A DNA stretch of 64,000 nucleotides from Neorhizobium sp. SOG26 (GTDB taxonomy: Bacteria > Pseudomonadota > Alphaproteobacteria > Rhizobiales > Rhizobiaceae). This document shows positions 1-11,019 of this stretch, piece by piece (the stretch's first letter is position 1; the number at the start of each line of letters is the position of its first letter). Location: assembly GCF_003491345.1 (NCBI RefSeq), contig NZ_CP025512.1:930001-994000 (forward strand). Reading direction: 5' to 3'. The position numbers and the translations under genes are program-made. The notes below the pieces were generated by a model. That model searched no databases. It saw only the letters and a program-made list of their open reading frames with translations, and was not told the origin of the DNA.

Positions 1-2397
1 TTCCTGATCGTTTCGGACTTCATCAAATGGGCCAAGAGCCAGAACATTCCTGTCGGCCCGGGCCGCGGTTCGGGTGCCGGCTCGCTCGTCGCTTATGCGC
101 TGACGATCACCGACGTTGATCCGCTTCGCTTCTCGCTGCTGTTTGAACGCTTCCTCAATCCGGAACGCGTTTCGATGCCCGACTTCGATATCGACTTCTG
201 CCAGGATCGCCGCGAAGAGGTGATCCGCTACGTGCAGCAGAAATACGGCCGCGAACAGGTGGCGCAGATCATTACATTCGGTTCGCTGCAGGCGCGCGCC
301 GCCCTGCGTGACATCGGTCGCGTGCTCGAAATGCCCTATGGCCAGGTCGACCGGATCTGCAAGCTCGTGCCGAACAACCCCGCGAACCCGACGCCGCTGT
401 CGAAGGCGATCGAGGACGAGCCGAAGTTCCAGGAGGAGATCGAGAAGGAGCCCGTCGTCGGCCGCCTGCTCGACATCGCCCAGAAGATCGAAGGTCTTTA
501 CCGCCACGCGTCGACCCACGCGGCCGGCATCGTCATCGGTGACCGTCCGTTGTCGAAGCTCGTGCCGATGTACCGCGATCCGCGTTCGGACATGCCGGTC
601 ACCCAGTTCAACATGAAGTGGGTCGAGCAGGCCGGCCTGGTGAAGTTCGACTTCCTCGGCCTGAAGACGCTCACGGTATTGAAGACGGCAGTCGATTTCT
701 GCCGCAAGCGCGGCATCGAGGTGGATCTCGCCAAGATCCCGCTCGACGACAAGAAGACCTACGAGATGTTGTCGCGCGGCGAAACCGTCGGCGTGTTCCA
801 GGTGGAAAGTGCCGGCATGCGCAAGGCGCTCATCGGCATGCGCCCGGACTGCATCGAGGACATCATCGCGCTCGTGGCGCTCTATCGTCCGGGCCCGATG
901 GAAAACATTCCGGTCTACAACGCCCGCAAGCACGGCGAGGAGGAGATCGAGTCGATCCATCCGATGATCGACCACCTGCTCAAGGAAACCCAGGGCGTTA
1001 TCGTCTACCAGGAACAGGTCATGCAGATCGCCCAGGTGCTGTCGGGCTATTCGCTCGGCGAAGCCGACCTGCTGCGCCGCGCCATGGGTAAGAAGATCAA
1101 GGAGGAAATGGACAAGCAGCGTGCCCGCTTCGTGGAGGGCGCGGTGAAGAACGGCGTGTCCAAGCCGCAGTCCGACCTGATCTTCGATCTGCTGGCGAAG
1201 TTCGCCAACTACGGCTTCAACAAATCGCACGCCGCGGCCTACGCCATCGTCTCCTACCAGACGGCCTACATGAAGGCGCATTACCCGGTCGAGTTCCTGG
1301 CCGCGTCGATGACCTACGATATGGCCAACAGCGAAAAGCTGAACGACTTTCGCCAGGACGCCGGCCGCCTCGGCATCGCCGTCATTCCGCCGTCGGTGCA
1401 GACGTCGTACCGGCATTTCGAGACCGGCGAAAACAAGATCTATTACGCGCTCGCCGCCTTGAAGGGCGTGGGCGATTCTGCGGTGGAACACATTACCGAG
1501 GTCCGCGGCGACCATCCGTTCGAAAGCCTGGAGGATTTCTGCCTGCGGGTCGATCCGAAACAGGTGAACCGGCGTGTGCTGGAAAGCCTGATTTCGGCTG
1601 GCGCCTTTGATTGCTTTGGCATCGACCGCGCGGAACTGATCGGGGGCCTCGATCGCATCATTGGGTATGCACTGAGCGCCCATCAGGAGAAGGCGAGCGG
1701 CCAGATGGGCTTCTTCGGCGCATCCTCCAGTACCGGCCCGGAAAAGCTCATCCTGCCGCCGTTCAACCCCTGGACGCCGTCGGAAAAGCTGATGCGCGAA
1801 TACCAGGTGCTGGGCTTCTACCTCTCAGCCCACCCGCTCGATTCCTACGCCAACATCCTTGCCAAGATGCGGGTGCAAACCTTCGCGGAATTCTCCGTTT
1901 CGGTGAAGGCGGGTGCGACGGTCGGCAAGCTTGCCGGCACCGTTACCAGCCGGCAGGAGCGCAAGACGCGCACCGGCAACAAGATGGGCATCGTCGCCTT
2001 TTCCGATTCGTCGGGCCAATACGAGGCGGTTCTGTTCTCCGAGGCGCTGGCGCAATACCGTGACCTTCTGGAACCGGGCAAGTCGCTGCTCATCACCGTG
2101 CAGGCGGAAGAGCGCCCGGAAGGCATCGGCCTGCGCATCCAGACGGCGCAGTCGCTCGAAGAAAAGTCGGTGCAGATGCAAAAGGCGCTGCGGGTTTACC
2201 TCCGGGATTCGAGCCCGCTGCGCGCCGTCGCCCGTCATCTCAATGCAAGGGGCGATGGGCTGGTCTCTTTCGTTGTCATCAAGGACGACGGCCAGCGCGA
2301 GATCGAGGTCGAGCTGACCGAGAAATACCGGATCTCGCCGGAAATCGCCGCGGCGCTCAAGGCAGCGCCGGGCGTGCTCGATGTGGAACTGCTCTGA
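1..2397 (+). CDS. dnaE: DNA polymerase III alpha subunit, C-terminal part
   Basis: Catalytic subunit of the replicative polymerase. The frame is open from base 1, so the N-terminus (PHP and early palm domain) lies outside the window and about 798 residues remain. Visible are the GPGRGSGAGS loop near residue 20 and the palm motif PDFDIDF at residues 60-66 with its catalytic aspartates. A helix-hairpin-helix/beta-binding region follows, then an OB fold around residues 620-700 (VGKLAGTVTSRQ). It ends in TGA at 2395-2397, tail to tail with the transpeptidase gene. The ATG at 175 is internal, not the start. Identification is firm from the motifs and overall similarity to DnaE. Confidence 0.97.
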   Translation, partial: FLIVSDFIKWAKSQNIPVGPGRGSGAGSLVAYALTITDVDPLRFSLLFERFLNPERVSMPDFDIDFCQDRREEVIRYVQQKYGREQVAQIITFGSLQARAALRDIGRVLEMPYGQVDRICKLVPNNPANPTPLSKAIEDEPKFQEEIEKEPVVGRLLDIAQKIEGLYRHASTHAAGIVIGDRPLSKLVPMYRDPRSDMPVTQFNMKWVEQAGLVKFDFLGLKTLTVLKTAVDFCRKRGIEVDLAKIPLDDKKTYEMLSRGETVGVFQVESAGMRKALIGMRPDCIEDIIALVALYRPGPMENIPVYNARKHGEEEIESIHPMIDHLLKETQGVIVYQEQVMQIAQVLSGYSLGEADLLRRAMGKKIKEEMDKQRARFVEGAVKNGVSKPQSDLIFDLLAKFANYGFNKSHAAAYAIVSYQTAYMKAHYPVEFLAASMTYDMANSEKLNDFRQDAGRLGIAVIPPSVQTSYRHFETGENKIYYALAALKGVGDSAVEHITEVRGDHPFESLEDFCLRVDPKQVNRRVLESLISAGAFDCFGIDRAELIGGLDRIIGYALSAHQEKASGQMGFFGASSSTGPEKLILPPFNPWTPSEKLMREYQVLGFYLSAHPLDSYANILAKMRVQTFAEFSVSVKAGATVGKLAGTVTSRQERKTRTGNKMGIVAFSDSSGQYEAVLFSEALAQYRDLLEPGKSLLITVQAEERPEGIGLRIQTAQSLEEKSVQMQKALRVYLRDSSPLRAVARHLNARGDGLVSFVVIKDDGQREIEVELTEKYRISPEIAAALKAAPGVLDVELL

Positions 2398-2409
2398 GGC
2401 CAATCGGCC

Positions 2410-3771
2410 TCAGTAGAGGCCGATCATGCCGCGCCGGACTTCCTGGCGGGACTGGCGGACGGGCTTGACCTTGCGGACACTGGGCTCCTTGGTCGCCACA
2501 GCATTGACGGCGCGGGCCAAGGGCTTGGTGAGGGTGACGAAGTCCGTGCCCTTGCCGGTTTCGGGGCCAATGCCTTCGTCATTGATGGTCACCGAGGTGC
2601 CGTCCGTCATCATGCTCTCGATCTGCTCGCGGACCTCGGCGGGGATTTCGATCCGCTCCCAGATTTGCGCCGCGGTGCTCTGGTCCTCGACGGTGATGCC
2701 GAGCCGCTTCTTGGTCGCATCCGAAAGCGCGTGCGGCAGGCTGACCGCAGTCCATTCGGCGCTCTCGGCGCCGCGATCGACCTTGTCGACAGCGAAGAAA
2801 TGCGTGCCAAGCGCGATTTCGGGATTCTTGATGCCGACAGGTGCCTCGAACATCGGCTGGAAGTTGCGACGGACCATGATCTGGCCCGCCGGGGGCTTTT
2901 CCTTGCCGGCCGCTTCATAAAGCGCGTCGATGAACTGTGCGCTGAGCAGTCCGCCGCCAGCGGGCACACCCTTCCAGCGCTTGAACCCGTCGATCGCGCT
3001 GCGCGTCAGCGGCCCGAGGTATCCGTCCGAACCGCCGGTATCGAAACCCATCTCCTGCAGCAGGTGCTGGATGTCGATGAGCATTTCCCGGTCCCCGCGG
3101 CGGGTGATCAGGATACGCAAGGGCGGGCCATCCGTCTCGGCTTCCAGTTCGGGTTTGTCAGCCGGATGCGACAACGCCGGGTTCTCCGGGCGCATGTTCA
3201 TGGCAACTTCGGCCTTCTTCGACACATCGATCGCCTGGGCGCGAAGTTCCACATCCGTCAGCAGCGGACCCTTGGGCAGGGGCTTGCGCGGCATGAAGAG
3301 ATTGGCGCTCTCGATCCGTTCGGGAGCGACAGGCGCGTCGGAAACGATCACATGCGCCCCGCGCTCGGTCATGTCGAAGAGCGACTTGGCGAAGGCGCCG
3401 GGCATGCGGATGCAGCCGTGGGATGCCGGATAGTTCGGCACCACACCCTCATGCAGCGCAATCCCGGACCAGGTCAGCCGCTGCATCCAGGGCATGGGCG
3501 CATTCGAATAGATGTTCGATTCGTGATACTTGCGCTTCTCCAGGATCGAGAAGATGCCGCTCGGAGTCGTATGGCCGGCCTTGCCGGTCGAAACGCGGGT
3601 CTTGGTGACGACCTGGTCGCCGTCATAGACCACCATGGATTGCTTGTCCTTCGACACCACGATCTGCAGCGTGCGGCCACCTGCGGCGAAGGCCCCGTGC
3701 GACAGCATGGTCGCAGATAATAAACCCAGTCCAAAAACCAGCGAACGCAACATGAAGGACCTCATACGCAA
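2410..3771 (-). CDS. L,D-transpeptidase (YkuD domain) with peptidoglycan-binding-like domain
   Basis: Exported cell-wall enzyme of 453 aa. A signal peptide spans about residues 1-30 (ending SHGAFAA). The YkuD catalytic domain occupies about 35-150, with HEG at 107 and the SHGCIRM motif at 117-123 in which C120 is the nucleophile. A peptidoglycan-binding-1-like helical domain follows near 225-290, and the C-terminus is basic. Such enzymes form 3-3 crosslinks or attach outer-membrane proteins to peptidoglycan; which applies here cannot be read. An internal ATG at residue 7 is an equally plausible start. Monocistronic, convergent with dnaE. Confidence 0.93.
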   Translation of the reverse strand: MRMRSFMLRSLVFGLGLLSATMLSHGAFAAGGRTLQIVVSKDKQSMVVYDGDQVVTKTRVSTGKAGHTTPSGIFSILEKRKYHESNIYSNAPMPWMQRLTWSGIALHEGVVPNYPASHGCIRMPGAFAKSLFDMTERGAHVIVSDAPVAPERIESANLFMPRKPLPKGPLLTDVELRAQAIDVSKKAEVAMNMRPENPALSHPADKPELEAETDGPPLRILITRRGDREMLIDIQHLLQEMGFDTGGSDGYLGPLTRSAIDGFKRWKGVPAGGGLLSAQFIDALYEAAGKEKPPAGQIMVRRNFQPMFEAPVGIKNPEIALGTHFFAVDKVDRGAESAEWTAVSLPHALSDATKKRLGITVEDQSTAAQIWERIEIPAEVREQIESMMTDGTSVTINDEGIGPETGKGTDFVTLTKPLARAVNAVATKEPSVRKVKPVRQSRQEVRRGMIGLY

Positions 3772-3872
3772 TACAAGGGCCGCATATTAGCGAATGAGGT
3801 TTAAGGAAGGTTTTCAGGATGGGGAAAAGCCGAGCATTTTGTCCGGAACGAGGTCACATTTCCTTGATCCCG

Positions 3873-5168
3873 TCAGCGCTTGCCGAAGGTATAGCCGGTC
3901 TCCACCGCCGTCTTCCCGAACTTGTCGCGGAGCCTGTCCATCGCCGCTTCGGCCGCCGCACGTCGGCTCGCCTGGAGATCCACGAGGTCGGCCGGGTCGG
4001 CTCGGGCAGGGTCGCAAAGGTCGGTAACGCCGATGCCGAGGAGACGGAACCTGGTGCCGTCGGTTTCCCGCTCCATCAGCGACAGGCCCGTGCGGAAGAT
4101 GCGGTCGGCAAGCTGTGTCGGGTCTTCCAGACGCTTGTTGCGGGTGCGGCTCTTGAAGTCCGACGTCTTCATCTTGAGCACCACAGTCTGCCCGGCGATG
4201 CCGTGCTTCTTGAGCCGCGTCGAGACCTTCTCGGACAGGCGACGAAGGATCGGCACAAGGTCATCATAGCGGGAGATGTCGTCAAAGAAGGTGGTCTCGG
4301 CCGAGACGCTCTTGGCCGGATCATTCGGATGCACCACGCGGTCATCGATGCCGCGCGACAGGCGGTAGAGGCGCTGGCCCATGGAGCCATAGCGGCGCAT
4401 CAGGTCCGTTTCCTGCATTGTCTGCAGCTGTCCGATGGTGCGGATGCCGTCTGCGGCGAGCGTGGCGTTGAAGGCCTTGCCGACACCCCAGATCGTCGTC
4501 ACCGGGCGGTTGGTCAGGAAGTCGACGGCTTCTGCCTGTCCGATGACGGAGAAGCCGCGCGGCTTCTCCAGATCCGACGCCACCTTGGCGAGGAACTTGC
4601 AGTAGGAGAGGCCGACCGAAATGGTGATCCCAAGCTCGTCCTGGACGCGTTTTGCAAGCCGGGCCAGCACCCGCGCCGGAGGGTCGTGATGCAGGCGTTG
4701 GGTGCCGGCGAGCTCAAGGAAGGCTTCGTCGATCGACAGCGGTTGCACCAGCGGCGTCAGGTCCAGCATCATCTGGCGCACCTGCCGGCCGACAGCGGCG
4801 TATTTCTCCATGTTCGGGCGGATCACCACTGCGTCCGGGCAAAGCTCGAGCGCCTTGAACATTGGCATGGCGGAGCGAACGCCATTGATGCGGGCGATGT
4901 AACAAGCGGTTGAGACCACACCGCGTTTGCCGCCGCCGATGATCACCGGCTTGTCGGCAAGCTCCGGATTATCGCGTTTTTCGATCGTCGCGTAGAAGGC
5001 ATCACAATCGATATGCGCCAGCGTCAGCCGGTAGAGCTCGTTGTGATAGACGAGGCGAGGGCTGCCGCAGGCGCGGCACCGGCGCGCCTGAACCTTCTGC
5101 TCCACAAGGCAGTCTCGGCAAAAGCCAGCAGGCTCATCGGGCGCGGACGTCGGCATGGCAAGGAACAA
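3873..5168 (-). CDS. dinB: DNA polymerase IV (Y family)
   Basis: Translesion polymerase, 431 aa. The palm carries IDCDAFYA (53-60) and SIDEAF (145-150) with the acidic catalytic residues. The finger, thumb and little-finger domains follow (IGQLQTM, KMKTSDF). The N-terminus has an extra 45 residues with two CxxC pairs (C17/C20 and C31/C34), a zinc-ribbon-like extension seen in rhizobial DinB proteins. ATG at residue 5 is an alternative start. It stands alone, with no imuA/dnaE2 neighbour. The C-terminus has no obvious beta-clamp motif beyond ETGYTFGKR. Confidence 0.94.
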   Translation of the reverse strand: MFLAMPTSAPDEPAGFCRDCLVEQKVQARRCRACGSPRLVYHNELYRLTLAHIDCDAFYATIEKRDNPELADKPVIIGGGKRGVVSTACYIARINGVRSAMPMFKALELCPDAVVIRPNMEKYAAVGRQVRQMMLDLTPLVQPLSIDEAFLELAGTQRLHHDPPARVLARLAKRVQDELGITISVGLSYCKFLAKVASDLEKPRGFSVIGQAEAVDFLTNRPVTTIWGVGKAFNATLAADGIRTIGQLQTMQETDLMRRYGSMGQRLYRLSRGIDDRVVHPNDPAKSVSAETTFFDDISRYDDLVPILRRLSEKVSTRLKKHGIAGQTVVLKMKTSDFKSRTRNKRLEDPTQLADRIFRTGLSLMERETDGTRFRLLGIGVTDLCDPARADPADLVDLQASRRAAAEAAMDRLRDKFGKTAVETGYTFGKR

Positions 5169-5250
5169 AGGTTGAACTGCCTGACGTTAGTCCCGGCCCT
5201 GACGCGACTCAAGGGGCATGCTGTGTCGTGCACACTTATCGCGGGTGCGA

Positions 5251-5895
5251 TCAGCCGGATGTGATGTGGGCGCGGATGAGCTCGGCCGCATGCGGCCAGT
5301 CGGTCGCGCGCACGACACCTTCGCCGGGCTTCGGCGCCAGCTGATGCAGCGGCGAGTCGGGCATCATCTGCAAGAGCAGGCAGCCGTCGACGTGGTCGCG
5401 CACGGATTGGAGATTGTGGGCCATGTCATCGATGAAGACAGAGGGCAGGGGACGCCCGGCGTGCAGCCGGTGCATGATCGGGCCTTTCGGTGCCTCGCTC
5501 GCCACCAGCGGGAAAGCCATGCTCAGCCGGTCGAGCAGCCGGCGGCGCTGGTCGCGATAGAGCGGCGGCATGGCGGTGAGAAACACGACGTCTGCATCAG
5601 TCGCGAGATCTTCAAGTGTCTCGACCACCAGGTCGAGTGGGACCTGCCAGTTCTCCTGGGCGTCGAAGAACCGCCGCACAAGTTCCTTCACCTCGCTCGC
5701 CTCCGCCTCCACCTGGTTGGCGATCGAGACGACGTTGCCGGTGAGCTTGAAGGACCGCGGGATGAGCTCGTAACCCTCGTCGCGGAGAAAGTGCTGAAAG
5801 GGGGCTGCGAAATGCAGCACCACGTCGTCGACGTCGCAGACGATGAGCGGCCGGTCGCGAAGCTCGACATGCGAGAGGTCCAGGATCTCGTCCAT
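5251..5895 (-). CDS. HAD-like hydrolase domain protein
   Basis: A 214-aa protein with a HAD-type nucleotide motif near its start (LIVCDVDDVVLHF, DxD-like), a central FLTAMPP segment resembling HAD motif II and PSVFIDDMAHN resembling motif IV. This suggests a phosphatase-like fold with unknown substrate. The longer frame up to 6006 would bury the upstream gene, so the ATG at 5893-5895, one base after the upstream stop codon, is chosen. The 1-base spacing implies translational coupling with the DUF3572 gene. Confidence 0.8.
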   Translation of the reverse strand: MDEILDLSHVELRDRPLIVCDVDDVVLHFAAPFQHFLRDEGYELIPRSFKLTGNVVSIANQVEAEASEVKELVRRFFDAQENWQVPLDLVVETLEDLATDADVVFLTAMPPLYRDQRRRLLDRLSMAFPLVASEAPKGPIMHRLHAGRPLPSVFIDDMAHNLQSVRDHVDGCLLLQMMPDSPLHQLAPKPGEGVVRATDWPHAAELIRAHITSG

Positions 5896-5896
5896 G

Positions 5897-6205
5897 TCAG
5901 AAATCACCCGACCCAAGGCCGGGGCCGGAATAATGGTGCCAAGCCGCGGAGACGGTCTCCGGCTTCGTGCCTGTTGCCTCGCAGAAGGCCAATAGCGTGG
6001 GCTCATGGCCCATCAGGAAGTCGATCATGCCGGCGAGGAAGCCGGGGTCATTCACCGTATTGCGCAACTGCTGCGGCTGTACGCCGGAGAGCGCCAGGAA
6101 GCGGCCAAGCATATCCGGCTCGTTCGCCAGCCAGCCCAGAATGGCCGCTGCCGTTTCTTCAGGGTCTGCCTGCTGCGCCCTGCCTTTTCCGATTTCGTGC
6201 CGCAT
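5897..6205 (-). CDS. DUF3572 family protein
   Basis: A 102-aa acidic, helical protein with the family pattern AAAILGWLANEPD...FLALSGVQP...FLMGHEPTLLAFC. The family is widespread in Alphaproteobacteria and often sits beside divK, as here (divergent, start to start). Function unknown. It appears to head a two-gene operon with the HAD-like gene, whose ATG lies one base past this stop. Confidence 0.88.
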   Translation of the reverse strand: MRHEIGKGRAQQADPEETAAAILGWLANEPDMLGRFLALSGVQPQQLRNTVNDPGFLAGMIDFLMGHEPTLLAFCEATGTKPETVSAAWHHYSGPGLGSGDF

Positions 6206-6336
6206 TGTTCCAGCATTACCTCTTTTTCAACCAAATGGCTCTACCGTGACTTGAATGGAGCCCTGTGGAATCGGCCGCCCGGGAGCTTATATGCTGAAGG
6301 AACGCTTGCAAGGCGGGATTGAAGGAACGGATCGCC

Positions 6337-6708
6337 ATGCCCAAACGGGTGATGATCGTCGAGGACAACGAGCTGAACATGAAGCTCTTCCGAGACCTGA
6401 TCGAAGCGTCTGGATACGACACCATCCAGACCCGTAACGGGATGGAAGCGCTCGACCTGGCGCGCAAGCATCGGCCTGATCTCATCCTCATGGATATCCA
6501 GCTGCCGGAAGTATCCGGTCTTGAAGTCACGAAGTGGCTGAAGGAAGACGACGAGCTTCACGTCATCCCGGTCATCGCTGTCACGGCCTTCGCGATGAAG
6601 GGCGATGAGGAACGCATCCGCCAGGGTGGCTGCGAAGCCTACGTTTCAAAGCCGATCTCCGTTCCGAAGTTCATCGAGACCATCAAGACCTATCTGGGCG
6701 ACGCATGA
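6337..6708 (+). CDS. divK: Single-domain response regulator DivK
   Basis: A 123-aa stand-alone receiver domain: acidic pocket E9/D10, phospho-acceptor D53 (LILMDIQLP), T/S switch in VTAFAMKG and K105 in VSKPI. In Caulobacter and rhizobia DivK is phosphorylated by PleC/DivJ-type kinases and controls CtrA through DivL and CckA. The frame opens at 6319, but the ATG at 6337 gives the conserved start [10 protein letters not shown] and has GAAGGAAC about 10 bases upstream. pleD follows 16 bases downstream, the classical divK-pleD operon. Confidence 0.96.
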   Translation: MPKRVMIVEDNELNMKLFRDLIEASGYDTIQTRNGMEALDLARKHRPDLILMDIQLPEVSGLEVTKWLKEDDELHVIPVIAVTAFAMKGDEERIRQGGCEAYVSKPISVPKFIETIKTYLGDA

Positions 6709-6724
6709 CATCGGAGCGAACCGA

Positions 6725-8095
<1,371 letters not shown>

Positions 8096-8569
8096 GAGAA
8101 TCATTCAATTCTAAAATACGCAGATTGGTCCGGAAAAACGCTGCGCCGCGCGCGAAACGTGCTATAAATCCTGCGCTGGTAGAAGTTTACCACTGATTTT
8201 TGATCCTCCGTGATCAGTTCTGGCGGGTGTTTATTCGTCAGATGATCATGGGAATGCCTCTGGTCAAACAGCGTCCGTTGTGCATTGCACTGCAGGCGGG
8301 GCATGTATTTTGCCGTTCCCCAAGCGATATCCCTAAGACTATTTTCCTTCTGTCCTATGCCGAACGTGGCAACGAGCCCGGACTAGATTCAGGCGGCGGA
8401 CATGAAGTCTTGCCTCGGGATCCGAGGTGGGCAAATATAACCACCGCCCGCGACAAGAAGTTCTTGAGTAAACTCATTTCCGCCGACGAGTCGATTGGCG
8501 CCTGCGCCGGAATCGCTGCGGCATTTTAACCAAGAGCAGAAGCAGGCATGGTATCGCATTAAGATTCTG

Positions 8570-8598
8570 TTGATTTTCTTTTTGTTTTGGGCGAATTT
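8570..8598 (+). promoter_or_regulatory. Candidate sigma70-type promoter for the downstream RNA
   Basis: TTGATT at 8570-8575, 17 bases, then GAATTT at 8593-8598. The -10 match is weak. It is proposed because it lies directly upstream of a structured segment that ends in a terminator. Confidence 0.35.
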
Positions 8599-8604
8599 CA
8601 CCTC

Positions 8605-8777
8605 AAGACAAGCCCCGCAAGGGGCGGAGATACCCCATGATGTTCAGGTCCGCCGCATCTCCTGGGTCGTGGGGTCGGTCGACTGGCAAGCATATCCAAC
8701 GGTTCCTCGTGCCGTCTTTGCAGGCTGGTCGACCCCCATTCGAAAACGCCGCTTCCGTCAGGAGCGGCGTTTTCCGT
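8605..8777 (+). ncRNA. Candidate structured small RNA, family not recognised
   Basis: The pleD-rpmG interval has no convincing gene, but this about 170-nt stretch folds well. It contains GCCCC-GCAA-GGGGC (8612-8625), GGAGAT/ATCTCC closing 8626-8662, a long stem GGGGTCGGTCGAC/GTCGACCCCC (8671-8683 with 8728-8737), and a terminator hairpin at 8743-8773. It does not match my memory of 6S, SRP, tmRNA or RNase P. The 8096-8570 part of the interval shows nothing I can support. Confidence 0.5.
8743..8773 (+). terminator. Strong hairpin terminator, probably bidirectional
   Basis: AAAACGCCGCT (8743-8753) pairs with AGCGGCGTTTT (8763-8773) around a 9-base loop. It ends the candidate RNA on the plus strand and could also stop minus-strand transcripts. 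Confidence 0.75.
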
Positions 8778-8818
8778 TTGGGGACCAGTTGGACGGGGAG
8801 GCGGCTTCGATACAGCCA

Positions 8819-8851
8819 AAAGAAAAGGCGCCTGATCTTGCGATCGGCGCC
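8819..8851 (-). terminator. rpmG terminator
   Basis: On the minus strand GGCGCCGATC-GCAA-GATC(A)GGCGCC is followed by a TTTTCTTTT run (A-rich 8818-8826 on the plus strand). It lies 25 bases after the rpmG stop. Confidence 0.75.
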
Positions 8852-8875
8852 TCGATCTTGTCCAAAGATCAAGTC

Positions 8876-9043
8876 TTACTTGATCTTGGTTTCCTTGAAC
8901 TCGACGTGCTTCTTGGCAACCGGGTCGTACTTGGTCTTGGTCATCTTGTCGGTGAACGTACGGCTGTTCTTCTTCGTCACGTAGAAGAAACCGGTGTCAG
9001 CCGTCGACAGCAGCTTGATCTTGATGGTCGTAGCTTTCGCCAT
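8876..9043 (-). CDS. rpmG: 50S ribosomal protein L33
   Basis: A 55-aa basic protein, the normal length for L33, starting [19 protein letters not shown] and ending in the typical FKETKIK. It lacks the zinc-binding cysteines, so it is the C-minus form. The frame is open much further upstream, but the ATG at 9041-9043 preceded by CAGAGGCAG gives the correct start. It is a single-gene unit with its own terminator. Confidence 0.96.
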   Translation of the reverse strand: MAKATTIKIKLLSTADTGFFYVTKKNSRTFTDKMTKTKYDPVAKKHVEFKETKIK

Positions 9044-9131
9044 GGTATTCTGCCTCTGAGAAAAATGAAGCCGTGGACGCGTGAGGCCCACGGCGAAATC
9101 TGGCGCGAAATTACAAATCGCGCCCGAAAAG

Positions 9132-10316
9132 TCAACCTCGATTTGACCGGAAAAGCACGCGGCCAACGGAAACAACCACATAGAAGCCGAAGAATCCGGC
9201 CAGAGCCCAGGCAAATCCGTCATTGCCGCCGACATCCATGGCCGCGCCGACCGCCTGCGGACCGGCAACGGTGCCGACCGCATAACAGAAGATGAAGGCG
9301 GCATTGGCCGCGGCGAGATCCGGACCGCTGAGTCGGGCGCCAAGATGGGCCAGGCCGACGGTATAAAGGCCGGAGACGCAGCCGCCCCAGAAGAACAGGA
9401 TGACCGCCATCAAGAGCCAATGCTCGATCAGGTAGGGCAGGGCGAGCGAGCCCAGCACGCCAAGCACCGCCATGCCGGCGAGCAGCGGGCGCCGGTCCTT
9501 CAGCTTGTCCGAGTAAAGCCCGAGCGGGATCTGGAAGGCCATGTTGCCGATGCCCATGACGGTGAGCAGCACCGCTGCCTGCGATTCGCTCAGCTGTTCG
9601 CGCAGGGCGTAGATCGGGAAAAGCGACAAACCACCGGCCGAAACGGCGCCGAAGGCGAAGACTGCAGCGGTCGCGGTCGGCACCAGGAATATGTAGTGGA
9701 AGAAGTTGCGGTCCGGTTTGCTCTCGAGGACGGGGCTCTCGTTGCGGGCAATGAAGATCGGGATCAGGGCCAGCATGATGATGCCGGCACCCACCGTGAA
9801 GGGTAGGATGCCATCACTTCCCAGCAGCGAGAACAGCAGCGGCCCCAGCGCAAAACCCACGGCCAGCACTGTCGCATAGATCCCGAGCACCAGGCCGCGG
9901 CGTCGCGGCGGCGCAGCCTCGTTGATCCAGAATTCCGACAGGATGAAGAGGGTCGTGGTTGCGCCATGGAAGGTGAAGCGCAGCGGGAACCACATCCAGA
10001 AGGCTTCGGCGAAATAGAAGCCGATGGCGCTGAGCGCCGAGATCATTACCGCCACCATCATGGTGCGCGCGACGCCGAAGCGATGGGCAAACTTGGTGGT
10101 GATGGGTGCTGCCAGCATCGACGCGATGCCGGCCATGGCGGCGTTGAGCCCGATCAGGGTCGACGGAATGCCGCGCTTTTCCAAGATGATCGAGAGCAGG
10201 GGCAGCCCGAGCCCGATGGCGATACCGACCGCACTGATGGCGGACGTGGCGGCAACCAGCGACGGCCAGTGGATCTTCTCGACAAAGCCGTTCGAGTCCG
10301 TCGTCGGCTGGGGCAT
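9132..10316 (-). CDS. MFS transporter (YcaD-like)
   Basis: A 394-aa integral membrane protein with about 12 hydrophobic segments. The loop 2-3 MFS signature appears as [13 protein letters not shown] and the mid-protein repeat as [13 protein letters not shown]. Overall it resembles the YcaD/CynX side of the major facilitator superfamily. Substrate unknown. It ends 88 bases upstream of rpmG and lies 10 bases downstream of the nudix gene on the same strand, so it may be the last gene of the topA-rnr-DUF983-nudix operon. Confidence 0.88.
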   Translation of the reverse strand: MPQPTTDSNGFVEKIHWPSLVAATSAISAVGIAIGLGLPLLSIILEKRGIPSTLIGLNAAMAGIASMLAAPITTKFAHRFGVARTMMVAVMISALSAIGFYFAEAFWMWFPLRFTFHGATTTLFILSEFWINEAAPPRRRGLVLGIYATVLAVGFALGPLLFSLLGSDGILPFTVGAGIIMLALIPIFIARNESPVLESKPDRNFFHYIFLVPTATAAVFAFGAVSAGGLSLFPIYALREQLSESQAAVLLTVMGIGNMAFQIPLGLYSDKLKDRRPLLAGMAVLGVLGSLALPYLIEHWLLMAVILFFWGGCVSGLYTVGLAHLGARLSGPDLAAANAAFIFCYAVGTVAGPQAVGAAMDVGGNDGFAWALAGFFGFYVVVSVGRVLFRSNRG

Positions 10317-10326
10317 TCCCTGTTCC

Positions 10327-11019
10327 TTACAGTCGGCTGCGGATGAAACGTCCGCGTCGCATGAAGTAGAAGTTGACCGGGCTGCCGAATGGCAGGGAGG
10401 GCTCGTCGGCTATGAGATCCCTCACATCCTCCAGCACCCGCGTCGTAATCGCCGGGAGTTTCAGACTGGAAAGCTCACGGATGTCAAGCCAGCGCAGGTC
10501 CTGCAACTCATCTGAGTCGGCAAGATGACGCAGGTCAAAGCCGCATTCATCGAGAAAGGCGAGAAAGAAACGGGTGTCGAAACGGCGGACATTGCCGGGC
10601 GGAGTGATGGCACGCGCGACGTAACGAAGCCTGGAAAGATCGGTGCCGGTCCCCTCGGGGAAGGAAAGTCCGGTTTCCTCGCGAAGTTCGCGCAGGGCGG
10701 CGAGTGCCAGTGCCCGCGCGCGGGCAGTCCCTAAGCGTGCGGAAGCGCCGGTGAGCAACCGGTCGAACACCCTTGCGTCGAGATCCTTGGAAAATGGCAG
10801 GGAATGGTCGCGTGCATCGCGGCGGCCGCCGGGAAAGACATAAACATTCGGCATGAAGACATGCGCGCTGCCACGACGGCCGACCAGCACCCGGTAGGCG
10901 CCATTCGATCGATCAACCAGCAGAAGCGAGGCTGCGTCCCGCGGCCGGACACCCGGAACGCGGGCATGCTTGATTTCGTCCATGGCAGACGGAACGTGTT
11001 CCTCGCCGTCGGACGTCAT
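10327..11019 (-). CDS. NUDIX hydrolase
   Basis: A 230-aa protein. The Nudix box is seen around residues 95-120 as the AALRELREETGL core; the preceding GG of the usual box is provided further upstream (FPGGRRD). It is of the larger NUDT19/CoA-hydrolase-like kind by length, but the substrate is not predictable. The start overlaps the DUF983 stop by 4 bases (ATGA), indicating translational coupling. Confidence 0.88.
   Translation of the reverse strand: MTSDGEEHVPSAMDEIKHARVPGVRPRDAASLLLVDRSNGAYRVLVGRRGSAHVFMPNVYVFPGGRRDARDHSLPFSKDLDARVFDRLLTGASARLGTARARALALAALRELREETGLSFPEGTGTDLSRLRYVARAITPPGNVRRFDTRFFLAFLDECGFDLRHLADSDELQDLRWLDIRELSSLKLPAITTRVLEDVRDLIADEPSLPFGSPVNFYFMRRGRFIRSRL

Noticed and set aside
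8200-8529. 109-codon plus-strand ORF downstream of pleD
   Set aside because: No RBS, no domain and protein composition unlike a real gene; left as intergenic.
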